Origin: Diphasiastrum complanatum | Taxonomy: Eukaryota > Streptophyta > Lycopodiopsida > Lycopodiales > Lycopodiaceae | NCBI GenBank assembly: GCA_029204225.1 | Contig: CM055093.1 | Location: 27,131,566 to 27,195,565, forward strand | Direction of reading: 5' to 3' | Length of the DNA: 64,000 nucleotides | In this document: piece by piece, positions 1 to 11,520 of the stretch | Numbering within the stretch: position 1 is the first letter of the stretch | How the letters are laid out: every line of letters begins with the position of its first letter | Program-made: the position numbers and the translations under genes | Notes under the pieces: model-generated | Seen by the model: the letters and a program-made list of their open reading frames with translations, nothing else | Databases searched by the model: none | Told to the model about the DNA's origin: nothing

Positions 1-245
1 ACTTGTGCTAGATTTTTCCAGACTTGAGTAGTTCCTGCTTCAAATAACAAGCACAACCAAATAACATTGACAAAAAATCAACAAAAAGCTCAATGTTTGG
101 ATTTAGGCTACTTTTTCTACCGCTGCATGAAGGAATATGGGTTTTCTGCATATGTAGCCAGAAGTCAATAATAATCAATGCCATACTACCTTTGCATGGA
201 TCTACATAGAGGCCAAACAGCAGTTTCAATGCCCAAAAATATTTT
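1..245 (-). repeat. Family R repeat, partial copy (minus orientation)
   Basis: This matches, in reverse complement, the left part of the copy at about 1135-1400 and the stretch around 32275-32480. Shared landmarks are the block ending in a GGCATTGAAAC-like sequence, the segment with ACATATG and the GAAGCAGGAAC-like block. It is cut by the window start. The family is dispersed and I do not recognise it as a known transposon class. Confidence 0.7.
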
Positions 246-648
246 TTTTTAGGATAATAGGTTTAGGTTTGTTTAGTTCTAGGGAAAATTAAGTAGTTAT
301 AGGTCAAACCTTTTAGTTCATTACAATCTATTGAAGTCATACTTTTGGGCTAGGAGGCTTGGAAATGGAGTAGAATAGAAAGGTACATTTCATACCGATT
401 TCTCTTTCAAGGAGTAGAATATTTCCCCCTCTCTCCTAATCCAGGAAAGTTGCTGGACGTTGAGCAACTACATCGTGACTCTAATGAATGTCTAGAACCA
501 TACAGCAATGCAAGACCAATGCATACTATGATCAACACATGCTATGAGTCCACGTAGTCTTCTAACACAACATTTTATCACATTCACAAAGGAGGACCAA
601 TAGGTGGAGGTTCAGCCAAGGAGGCATTGCACAAGCTCTAGCGAGTAG
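246..648. other. No gene seen
   Basis: AT-rich sequence between a family R fragment and a primer-binding-site relic. No open frame of note and no recognised repeat. It may be internal sequence of the degraded LTR element whose primer site lies at 650-661. Confidence 0.4.
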
Positions 649-649
649 G

Positions 650-661
650 GCTCTGATACCA
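650..661 (-). other. Primer binding site relic (initiator tRNA-Met type)
   Basis: The plus strand reads GCTCTGATACCA, the reverse complement of TGGTATCAGAGC, the usual plant copia primer site complementary to initiator tRNA-Met. It implies a minus-strand LTR element whose 5' LTR would lie to the right, starting near 662 and running into the purine tract. The rest of the LTR is not recognisable. Confidence 0.6.
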
Positions 662-687
662 TGCTGCTTTAATCATCTAATGTAGTA

Positions 688-955
<268 letters not shown>

Positions 956-1134
956 AATTAGCAATTTATTCAATGATCTGAAAAATGAAGTATAGCATCT
1001 ACATTCATGACAAACAGAACCTAAATCAAAATGAAACATTAAAGGAGAGGTATATTCGTAGTCTGGCATTTTTTGTGACATAAAACTACTTAAGGTGCCC
1101 TAAACCTGAACAAATCAGTGTAAACCTATATTCC

Positions 1135-2170
1135 AAACAAGAATAATTTTGGGCATTGAAATTGTCGTCTGGCTTCCATGTAGATTAATGCAAACATAGT
1201 ATAGCATCAATTATTAGTGACTTCTGGCTACATATGTACAAAACCCTAATTCCTTCCTGAAGCAATAAAGAAAGTAGCATAAATTCAAACACTGAGGTTT
1301 TTGTTGAATTTTTGTCATTGTTTGGTCGTATTTGTTCTTTGAAGCAGGAACAAGCAGGCCTTGTTCAAATACATGCAAGCTTGAAAGAGAATAGATTCAA
1401 AAGCTTATGGGTAAGGATTCTGAAAATGCTGCATGTGTGGTGAGAAAAAATTCAGGTCAAGTGACGTTTGGAAAGTTCAAGAAACAATGGGATGCTCATG
1501 ATTTTGTATTGAAGCCTAGAGCAATGAGACATGAAGTTTCTAGTGACTCTCCCCATCAAGCTAACAATTTGAGTTTTCAACCTAACAAAGTGCATGACGA
1601 ATTGTTTAACACAAAACGTGTCACATCTATTGTCTCAAGGAATCTGACTTTAAAACAAGCCATTATGTGAAAGTTCAAAATAGAAAATTTCAAGACACAG
1701 AAACACCACTAATGTACTTTTCTTCGCCATTAGGCAAAATGATGGCTACAATTCCAATTCCATGAATCACAATGGCTAGATAGACTTCAACACAGCCAAG
1801 AAGATGTCGAGAGTGAGGTTATTGAAACTATTATACAAATTTCAAATTGGAATTTGGAATATTAAAAGGCGTTAACTCAAGAAGTTTCCAAAGAAAGCTT
1901 CAATAAGGAGGGCCCAAGTAACAGCTTTGGAATAAAGCGTCATCGCAAATTAAAAAAAAAGTCCCAATGCAATGAGAACAAAACATGTGAAGTTCCTTAC
2001 AATGAATTTATATGTGGCTTTTCAAGTGCATTTGGAGATACCATTGGTGTTTTGAAGGCATATCACTTTGGGGTCATGCAGGTCTTTTGCAAGTGCTCTA
2101 CTTGTTTGGAAACCTCTAATGGTATGTGTTCTAATATCCTACTAAAAGTCTTTACTTACAGAAACGAAAC
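1135..2170 (+). repeat. Family R repeat, long copy (plus orientation) with coding-like relic
   Basis: Contains an open frame 1407-1670 starting MGKDSENAACVV, followed by stop-broken sequence that aligns with the longer frames of other copies (for example 22016-22705). Shared protein-like blocks are a K-x-Q-x-Q-W-x-AHD block, a VSSDS block and a SSAFGD block near the 3' end. I do not recognise the protein. The right end near 2140-2160 matches the outer ends of the units at 22735 and 26232. Confidence 0.7.
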
Positions 2171-2900
2171 AGTTGCTATAGTTTTGAATATTTATTCTCT
2201 CTCTATATATATTCTCTAATTCTGTGGAGTCAGATACTCTGAAGACCAATTTTGGTCGTTTGATCTCTGTCGTGTAGACTTCAAATCAATCTTCTATCAA
2301 TTACGAGTAATATTTCTTCTCCAATTGCTTATTTTCTTATATAGCAGCTAGATCAGCTTGTGCTATTCCAACTTTACAATTACAAGATCGTTAATAGCTG
2401 TTTAACTGATCAATTAGGTTAGTGATTATTGGAGTGTGAAGACGTAACGAACTGTACTTGAGATCCTATGTAAATCCGTAGTATCGCATTTTTTGAGAAA
2501 AATGTTGCATTTATAAAAATGCCCGAAATGACCTGAAATCCTGAGTGAACACTGTGTCATAGTTTTTGCTTTGTACTCAAAATGACCCGAAAGTGAAATA
2601 GAAGTCTATGTTGGGTTTTTCGCCTTTTTTCGGTTGTTGAAATTTGCGAGTAAAAATGCAAGTTGTTGCGATAAACAATTCAAAAATGCAGACTTCTTTG
2701 AGAGAGTGATTTATTTAGAAAGGAGGAGGGTAGGTAGGATGAGTAGGAGAAAGATTAAACTCTAACACTTTCAACATCTTATTTTTTTATTGTTGGCCTT
2801 TCAACTTGTCTCCCAAACACAATATATGAGCCTCTAAATCAGACACTCATGTATGACTCTGGAACAACTTAGGCCCATCCTCTTCAACGTTCTTCAGTTG
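2171..2900. other. No gene seen
   Basis: AT-rich, no sustained open frame on either strand and no match to the other repeat families in the window. Confidence 0.4.
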
Positions 2901-2901
2901 T

Positions 2902-3369
2902 TCAATCTTTTATAAGTACAATTGATGCTGGAATATCACATGTTATTTCAATGTATACCTGATAATGGCATGCCAACTGCATATCGTAAGCTAATCTTGG
3001 TGAAAAAATTTCCACTATTTGTAGAAAAATTTTCAACGCATCATCATTAGCAAAAGAAGACTCTGTCTCAGCCATAATGGTATCAACTTTCTCTATCATA
3101 TGCAAAATCCCATTTGCAACAATCTGCTGAACTTCTTCCCCATCAATTTGGTCCCTAGTGGAGTCGCCAATCAATGCATCCCCTACTGTGCCATCTGTTA
3201 AAGGCCCCGAATTCACATCACTGGTTTTCACCTCCATATCACTGCCTTGCAAAGTCAACAATGACAATATACTGCTCATAGCAGTCCTTTGTATGCCACT
3301 ATGTTGCAACAAAGTTGATTTCTTATCTGTTAAAATACCAACATTGTCACAAATCTTGGCAACATGCAC
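2902..3369 (-). CDS. Unrecognised open frame, possible element relic
   Basis: A 155-residue frame on the minus strand, acidic in the middle (a stretch around DQIDGEEVQQIV) with no motif I recognise. It lies downstream, on the same strand, of a Ty3/gypsy gag relic (5270-5890) and of two further broken minus-strand frames at 3408-3683 and 3693-3923, the latter with a MATKGFGF start. These may be remnants of one retroelement interior. No signal peptide or membrane segment is evident. Function unknown; it may be a chance frame. Confidence 0.3.
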   Translation of the reverse strand: MHVAKICDNVGILTDKKSTLLQHSGIQRTAMSSILSLLTLQGSDMEVKTSDVNSGPLTDGTVGDALIGDSTRDQIDGEEVQQIVANGILHMIEKVDTIMAETESSFANDDALKIFLQIVEIFSPRLAYDMQLACHYQVYIEITCDIPASIVLIKD

Positions 3370-4930
3370 ATCCCACTTAATATGTTTATGGTTACTTTAT
3401 AAACTTTTCAAAAATTGAGCAAAACAAATTTTTCCCAAGGTATGTTTACACCATGCAAAGTAGTCTGGATCAACACAAATGACTTAACAGACATGTTGTG
3501 CTCTTTTTTCCATCCAAAAATTATTTGATTAATCCATTTATAGAGATATATCCAATAGCCTTGATCCTTAGTTTGAGCTTCAAGAAAAAAAAGTTCAAAC
3601 ATTACAACCACAAGAACTTCCAACTCTAGAAATACAAAAGGTAGTTCCAAAACATTGTAGTACACCACTTCAGTTATCACCATGCGACACTCTCAACCTA
3701 TTGTATACAAAGCTCCATCCTCACCAACACCTAGATCAACAATAAACTCCTTTGCTAGACCTTTCACCACCTTGTTAGGCTGAAAAACTACCAAGTTCTG
3801 CAACCTCATTTTTGCCGAATAAGACTGAATCACCGAAACATTAACTTCCATTCGTCGAATAAAACCAAAACCCTTCGTCGCCATTTTCACTGTGAAAAAA
3901 ATTGTCGATTTACCAGAGCTCAAGAAAATACAATCCTAACAATTGCAAGTAGAAAGCAAAGAAACTAGAACACATTTGAAAGAATTGCAAAAACTGTCGT
4001 GAAAGAAGTCTCTTAATCCATCCTTAATCCTAGACACACTAAAATAAATACAAGTACAACACCAAATGAATGACATGTATACTACTATGTTGCTTACAAA
4101 ACAAACAAACCTCAAAAAGACACCTTGTATTATTGTCATTAAGTGTGTGAAAAAGGTAACTACACGACACCTAAATGTAGTGACGAATTACACAACTCCT
4201 CAATTTCCTCAGAAAAACTAGGCCATTGCGCCCGAACATCATCTATTATGTCCTCCTCATTTGAAAAAGCAATCTCTGAGGAACATGAATCTGGCACATC
4301 TTGTAACTCTACACTAGACACTGTAGCAGATAGATTCACCACCGATTACAAATGTGCCTCCCCAACAGGTTTATAATTTGAAAAAAGTCTAGTACGATGC
4401 ATATCCTCCTCTAATTTTTTTATTCATGAAGTGAATAATAACTCCTCGACTATCTCGACACCAACAAGATGAATCTCTGATGTGATTCTTCCCTTGCGTG
4501 TTTGCAGTTGAATTTTAGGGCCTTCCACTGTAATCTGAACAGTAACTTTGCAGATTTCTCCCATTGGAGAATCTTGCATACAATTCACCATACAAATCAC
4601 CAACTGAATTTTATACAATGGTATATTAATCAATTTCCTATACATTTATTTAGACATAGTGTTAACACCCAAACCTCCATCAATCTGCACACCACCAATT
4701 CTAAGGTCTTGAATAACAATCTCTAATGTAGGAATAACATCTTGTTCCACAAGTTGTACAATAGTATTAACTAGTGTCGAAGATGTCACAGAGGGTTGTT
4801 GGAATCCCAACAATTTAGCATGTATCGAATCCGCTAAATATGGACTAATTTGAATTAGTTATCTCATCGTCACTTGAAATTTATAATTACTAACAAAGTC
4901 AGCAATCTGATTCATAGCAATATCAACCAA

Positions 4931-5042
4931 TTCAAAGGATTCAAGGACCAAATACTTCTCAAGAATTGGTTAATATTGTTGTTAATATTGGCAACAATAT
5001 TAACCAATTCTTGAGAAGTATTTGGTCCTTGAATCCTTTGAA
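4931..5042. repeat. Perfect inverted repeat, 51-bp arms, 10-bp spacer
   Basis: Bases 4931-4981 and 4992-5042 are exact reverse complements by eye; the spacer is TTAATATTGG. It would form a long perfect hairpin. It sits inside the decayed minus-strand gypsy region, whose surroundings carry many mutations, so the perfect arms point to a recent inverted duplication. Confidence 0.95.
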
Positions 5043-5269
5043 GTTGCATCAATACCTCTTTGGTAACATTTTCCAACTAACTCACATCACTATGAGATGC
5101 AACACTTGTAGTGGGACCAATATCATCGATCAACACATCCTTCTACACCTCTTTACCCTTATCCTTATTTCAGGTAATTTCTTGAAGATCAACATGAACT
5201 TGTTCTTCCACAATAGTGATTTGTACAGGTTCCTGCTGCTCTGGCCATGGCACATTACTCAGTACTAAA

Positions 5270-5890
5270 TTCTAGTGCTGATTTGCCCAATATTGGGATC
5301 ATTAAATCGATTATTCAACCAGGGTGGAGGTAAATGATGCTTCCAAATTTTCAACACATTGGCAATGATATGCAACACATGTACAGTTAAAATACCTATG
5401 CCCCAACTGGTTGCAAAGTAACCAAACATCTTTTGGTAGATTTGGACGAAAACGAACCTACCTCTAAAATGGTCGTTGTTGCATCTGCTGACCTTGCTGA
5501 TATTGCAATGTTTGTTGTTGTTCTTGTTGCTACTGCTATGGCTATGCTGCAAATGCCCAACAACCCGTACTGGTTGCAATCGCCTGCAATCATTTGTCCA
5601 ATGGTTGAACATGTTACAGATGATACCATCTCTCAAAATATTTGATCCGTTTAGCATTGGTCATTGTCTATTGAAATAGCTTCTTCAACACTTTAAACCG
5701 TTGGACATAAGCTAACACATCTTCTTTGTTTCGTTGCTTTATAGCTTGAAGTTTATCAAGAATTTCTTCATCCATGCTCCTTCAGATAACGCTTAAGAAA
5801 AGCATGTTTCAAGTCATCCCAAACCTGAAACTCATATAATCCATATTGTGAATACCAGTGTAGAGCATTACCCTTCAGAGTCTCACAATT
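5270..5890 (-). pseudogene. Ty3/gypsy gag relic (Retrotrans_gag domain and zinc knuckle)
   Basis: Reading the minus strand from about 5880, a frame gives LKGNALHWYS followed by WDDLKHAFLKRYL, the typical L-x-G-x-A-x-x-W ... W-x-x-L-x-x-x-F pattern of plant Ty3/gypsy capsid. After stops and a frame change comes a KEDVLAYVQRFK segment, the usual following helix. Near 5400 the stretch CNQLGHRYFNC keeps the C-x4-H-x4-C half of a CCHC zinc knuckle; the first cysteine is lost. Multiple stops and shifts make it non-functional. The fragments do not show which gypsy lineage it is. Confidence 0.75.
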
Positions 5891-6081
5891 TGTTGACATG
5901 CAACTAAAGTTTTGTGAATATGCATATTAGAATCATCATCATATACAAAATAACCTTGTATTCCAATTAATAAAAACAACAACCAGTACATTAGTAATCA
6001 CTTCGCTCTAGCTATTCTGCCACAATAGGTCTTACACAAAGTAACTGCTTGTTGTTGCTGGTAGAAAATGTCTAAGGCATG

Positions 6082-6402
6082 TGTAAGAGAAAGCTCCCCA
6101 AGATCCTGCTTACAAGACAAAACACAAGAGAACAGATTGTGGAGAAACTACCCAACCAAGTAGAAGCAACAGATCAATCTCTAGAAGCTTCACCTCTAAG
6201 CCAAGAAATATGAAGCAAGATTAGAGTGAGAGAACCTGGCAATGAAACACCAAATGAATGATGTAGTAGGGCAAGTTTCCGATGGATATATTGGCCCAAG
6301 ACCACCCTGTGCATGCAATCATGCAAGGCCTAAACCCCCAATTAAGAACTTCCATTGTTATTGATATTCTACACATGCATTGATTGTCCTAAACCATTCC
6401 AC
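6082..6402 (-). repeat. 3' LTR of the non-autonomous element
   Basis: Shares most of its length with 8302-8621, for example AAGATCCTGCTTACAAGACA in both copies. TG...CA termini. Confidence 0.8.
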
Positions 6403-6409
6403 AACTTCT

Positions 6410-6435
6410 GGTTTCTTCTCCTTCTTCTCCCCCTA
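6410..6435 (-). other. Polypurine tract of the non-autonomous element
   Basis: On the minus strand this is an almost pure purine run containing AGGGGGAGAAG, lying just before the left (3') LTR, as expected for plus-strand priming. Confidence 0.7.
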
Positions 6436-8288
6436 ATAGGTTTTAGATTGAAACTAGAGGTTTGGAGAAGATAGTAATTTAATCTAGTTCAAGAGAACTT
6501 CCATCTCCTGGTCTCTCATATTATTCCGATGGTTCATGTCATTGAGTGTCGTAACCAACTACTAGAAAATCTGCATATCTGATGGTGTAGCCAAATTTGG
6601 CACAGCCTGATTTGTAGCTTCTTCGGCCATCTTAAATTATCTATTTCAAGAAATAACTAACTTTAGTTAAGAATATTTTCAGCTATAAGTGAAGTACAGT
6701 TGACCAATTCTGACCAAAATTGAGTCAAGTATGTTCAATTCACTAAATTTAGTTCATTTCATAAACAATTCAAAAAACTGGAATAAACTAAAAATTTTGA
6801 TTTTTCAAAATTTAATTTAAATTTTTTTTTTTACATAAACTAGAATTCATCAAAAAGCATTGTCATTATATAGGCAATCGAAACCGAAAAATCGATATAT
6901 TGTTCGATTCCTAGTCTTACTAACATAATATCAGTCCAATATGCAAAGCATGTGACATTAAATGCCTTTTTGACATTACGAAATTTTTTACGTAAATTTT
7001 AGTGTTACGGAAATTGTCAACCTAATTCACTAATTTGTGACCCAACACTCAAAGCACATGTGTATGACCACTCAAAAGAACTTTAAATCATGCATGTTAG
7101 AATCACTCCCAAAATCAACATGCAACTAATCCATACAAGTACAGTACCAGAATTTAGGGAAAAAGCATGCATGCAATCAGAATATTTACAAATTTTGACA
7201 ATTTTGCTCACAAAATTGCCAAAATTTCAAATCACCATACCTTGAGCTACAATGCACCAAACATGGCACTATAAAGCACATTACGAAGGGAGACCAAGTG
7301 ACCGAGATGATTGCCACATCAACCTACCACCTCAGCTTCACGCGTGCGAGAACAGAGCATCGGAGATTCTATATTAGGGCACATTTTTACAAGGTCTATG
7401 CATGCAAAAATGTGCAAACACCTTTCCAAGCCCAAAAGTGATGTTATCAACAATCTTAAATGGTCTATTAGACTTCCATGAAGCATTCATATAGGTCCTA
7501 AGAAATAGTATGGGTTGAGAACGAAGATTCTAATTTGTAGAAGGGTTTTTTGCTTCAAACTCGATGGAGACGAAGCATAAGCAGCAGGCCATCAATTTAT
7601 TGGTCTTATAGCTTGCTAGATAAGTCAAGAGGATTACTAAACAAGTTGTAAAATCTCCCAGCATGATCCCATTGTGGATTGAGAGCAATCCATCGCCCAA
7701 AAATCACCAAAAAAGGCTATTTTTTGGTCGGCCTTCTACAAGCTCAATTCACAAAATTTTATGAAAAATCTAGCAAAAATGATGATTTTTAAATACTTTT
7801 TGTTTTTTTTTTCACCATAGAGTGAAAATTTATGACATGCAACTCTTTCTGAACCACATGCACCTCAATTTACGTTGGATTTAGCTCTTACGATCAATTT
7901 TTAGCCAAAAATAATGAAAAACAAGCAAATTTTGACCCAGAAAATAGCCTAGAACTGTAAATCATGACATGAACCGACATCATCATTAATTCCATCATTA
8001 ATGATCCCTAGAATGAATGTAAACTTTATGGAAAATTCATATCTATCAGATATTTGAGCTACATAAGCAAAAGCTCCAAAACAACATCACAATTTGGCTT
8101 CCAAGGACAATGTCCCATAAAACACTAGAAAATTTTGAGGGAGTCGAATCTTAACGACATGCAAATGGAAACTGAAAAAATTTGCCCACTTGGAATATAG
8201 TTCTCCATGGATGCGAATACCAATTGATCTACACCAAGAAATTGACAAAAAGAACACCACTCCAAGTTCTCCGATCTTCATAGGCTTT

Positions 8289-8300
8289 GCTCTGATACTA
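8289..8300 (-). other. Primer binding site of the non-autonomous element
   Basis: The plus strand reads GCTCTGATACTA, one mismatch from the standard initiator tRNA-Met complement, separated by one base from the LTR edge at 8302. Confidence 0.75.
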
Positions 8301-8301
8301 A

Positions 8302-8621
8302 TGTAAGGGAAAGCTCCTCAAGATCCTGCTTACAAGACAAAACATAAGAGAACACATTGTGGAGCAACCAACCAATCAACCAAGTAGAAACAACAGATCA
8401 ATTTCTAGAAGCTTCACCCATGAGCCAACGAATAGGAAGCAAGAGTAGAGTGAGAGAACCTCGCAATGAAACACCAAATGAATGATGTAGTAGGGCGAAT
8501 TTCCAATGGATATATTGGCCCAAGTCCACCATGTGCATGCAGTCATGCAAGGCCTAAACTCTCCAATTAAGAAATTCCATTGCTATTGATACTCTAAACA
8601 TGCATTGACTATCCCAAAACA
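8302..8621 (-). repeat. 5' LTR of the non-autonomous element
   Basis: Partner of 6082-6402, clearly similar with scattered substitutions and small indels, indicating an old insertion. Confidence 0.8.
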
Positions 8622-9004
8622 TGTACTAACTCCAATTAGTGTGTCTGGATCTCACAAGGTTATTAATTACTTTATGGCATCACAAAAATATAGTAATGGC
8701 TCTCACCGTTCATCAATTATTGAATGCCAATCTGACACTTATCAACTAGCTCCTAGACCGGCTAAATTAGCCGTATTTATACAAAATTTGATAGCTAGCC
8801 ATAACCGAGGTACATTATCCCATAGTGTGTTGTAACCGTTCCACTTACGGTCACCCACAGTCATTTCAACTTCTAACAATGATCACACTACTTTAAATGT
8901 AACAACTTTTGAAAGTGGCTCTATGTAGAATTAAAACAATACGAATAATTACATATTTAAAAATACATTGGGCATTCATTAAACATTTGGCCTAACACTA
9001 GCTA

Positions 9005-9410
9005 CAAGGGGTACTCGAGCATGTCATATTATTGTGGCCGTTGATTATATGACCAAATGAGTTAAAGCAAGAGTTCTGCAGATTGATATCGATGCAAGGT
9101 CTATTGCAAAGTTCTTGTATGAAAATGTTACAGTCAAGATGTCTTGTCAAAATTGTGAATAATCAAAACACTCTTTTTGTCAATGAAACAATCAAATCTA
9201 TTTTGGAATAATTCTATGTGATAATTCTGTTTGGTAAACCTTACTACCCAAGAGGAAATGGACAAGCTAAGTGTTCTAATAAGATTCTATGTAGTGTTCT
9301 GTGTAAATCCGTTGGGGCTAGCAAATCGAATTGGAAACATAAGTTGCGTGCCACATTATGAGCAGTTCGAATGACTTATAACCATAAGGTAATTTGAAAA
9401 TAGGCTAGTA
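9005..9410 (+). pseudogene. Ty3/gypsy integrase relic
   Basis: The plus strand gives HIIVAVDYMTK followed by a stop and then VKARVLQIDIDARSIAKFLYEN, the first part of a gypsy integrase core. Further on, in another frame, comes YYPRGNGQAKCSNK, matching the usual YHPQ-x-NGQ-x-E-x-x-N block, then a W...L segment. The catalytic-acid neighbourhood is frameshifted. It is on the opposite strand from the gag relic at 5.3-5.9 kb, so it need not be the same insertion. Confidence 0.75.
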
Positions 9411-9429
9411 GAGGTGGGAGCTGATTTTG

Positions 9430-11520
9430 CAAGCAAAACTCATGAACGAATTTTAACTCTTGTGAATGATCCTATAACAAGTATTTTAGCTATAAGATCA
9501 GCTAATGAATTATGACGATAAAACAATGACTTCATCCAAAAATAGGAGTGGAGATTCAACCCTAAGCATGTGTATCTTGGTGGGTGCTCATGTGGTATTA
9601 AAAGTTCCACAACAATTTGAACAAATCACTTGGCTTTTGGTGAGTGTTCATATAGTCTTCAAAACCTCCACAATAGGCTGAACAAGTCTAAAACCAAAAT
9701 ACAAAGTTCCTTCACATAAACTTGTACATTTTATTCTAAATTATACACAACATTTCATTCTAGAATCATAATACAATTTGTAAAAATCAAAAGTGAGTGT
9801 AAACTTCAGTTGGACAGTTTGAGAAAAGGGTAAGAACCCAATAGGTGATAACTACAATAATGGAATTCGGTCACAACATGATTTTTGAAATATCTCTGTT
9901 TTATTGAGTTAAACTTCTTGTCATGTCTTGCATCATTGACAAATTCTAAAAAAAAATTTGAAGTGCTTATAACTAGTTGAAGAAGAGAGACAATTCCATG
10001 TTGGATGTTTTGAAAGGCATAAGGACTTGGCTCTCTTTGACCAACTCTAATAGGTCGCATTGATACCTCTTGCTTACAACTAGTTATGAAGCTTGTTATA
10101 TTGAGATTAAGAATGAACATTATCAAAAGTTTGAGAAGAAGGTATGAACAATAGTGGAAATTAAAAAAATGAAAAAGAGAGTGAAATTTTTCCTACTTAA
10201 GGAATTACATTACAATAAGTTACGTTAGGTAGTACAAGAAAGAGACTATTCAACTTTATGGGAGTTATTGTTGCAAACATGAAGAGCTTGGATATTCTGA
10301 TATAAGAATGAAATCAAATAGATAACTAATCAAGTTGACCAGATACCTAAAACTTTCAAAATAGCCTTGCGAAGCTCCCTTTAAGGTTTATAGCACAACA
10401 AAGCCATGGGCTTCAAAGTACATAGGATACTATGCCCATAAAAATCCTTGAACTTTGTGAATGAAGTGTATATGCCCACACAAAGTCCATTGGCTTCAAA
10501 GTGAATAGGATATTATTCCATAAAGTCTTCAAACGTTATAACATAAAGTGCATTATGTCCGTCCAACATGTGCCTAGAAAAGAATGAGCTAACCGAATTT
10601 ATATGAGACTTTGAGCCAAGATAAATTCATGGCATAGGTGCACTTTATGAATTGTTGTAGCCTTATACTAGTAAGATGTGCACTATTAGTGCCAAGGCAA
10701 TGCTCCTCATAGACATGATGTGTGTCTACTGAAAGCTTACAAGAATCAGCATTTTCTAATGAGTTTAGGGAGTACCATCGCTTAGGGCATAAAAGTGGGA
10801 CCTCATTATTCTGTACAAATTTGACGGTGTGTGAGTTTCAGCCCTCAAAATAGGAAGCTATCATTGAATATGGAATCCTGAAAATACTTAGCACTCATGG
10901 ATGGAACCTTCAAAATACTAAGGGCTCACGTATGAATCTTGGAAATATGTGGCCCTCATAGATGGACTCATTAACAAAAGAATGAAAAAGATTTCCTTTT
11001 ATTTTTTTTAATATTTCCATGACACACATTGTCTATAGATAATGGGTGTTTGACATTGACCCATGTTAAAGATATAATGGTTTATCCTCTCTTCTTGTGG
11101 TGGCAAGACAAGACCATAACATTATATCTGTACCATGGGCCGAGATGAGTTTGAGTCATTATATCCCTACCATGTGCCAGCAAAATCAATTATCTAATTC
11201 ATAAAGTCTTTTGGGGGCGGGATTCTATGAAATACTAAAAGCTCAGAGCCACATGCCAAACCTAAAAATGCCAATTTTTGGAAACTGCCTTGTTTGAGAT
11301 CAACTTCTAGATATAAGCACCTTTTTGTTACTCACAATGTACAAGCACCCGAACCAAATTATGGAAAAGGCTCTTTAGATCTATGCCCCATTTTATAGAT
11401 GCAAAAGCTCTTGTTTTCTTTATTCTAGTACAGTATTTCATTTCCTTTCGATTCTAAATTCCTCCCAAACCTATCTCATTTTTTCTTAGAAACTAAGCAA
11501 CCATTTAGAAACCAAGCAAC
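9430..11520. other. No gene seen
   Basis: AT-rich. An ambiguous 106-residue minus-strand frame (9806-10126) has no recognisable motif. Around 10390-10570 there is weak internal repetition (two copies of a TGGCTTCAAAGT-like block). Nothing else can be supported. Confidence 0.4.

Larger units (their letters stand above)
6082..8621 (-). mobile_element. Non-autonomous LTR retrotransposon, structurally complete
   Basis: Two similar direct repeats of about 320 bp (6082-6402 and 8302-8621) flank about 1.9 kb. Both begin TGTAAG on the plus strand and end in CA. Next to the right-hand repeat lies the reverse complement of TAGTATCAGAGC, one base off the standard initiator-Met primer site, so the element runs on the minus strand with its 5' LTR at the right. 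Next to the left LTR is a polypurine tract on the minus strand (AGGGGGAGAAGAAGGAGAAG). The interior has no gag or pol frame. No matching 5-bp target duplication was seen. Confidence 0.8.

Noticed and set aside
6890-6915. GTTCGATTCC string resembling a tRNA T-loop
   Set aside because: No matching acceptor, D or anticodon arms around it.
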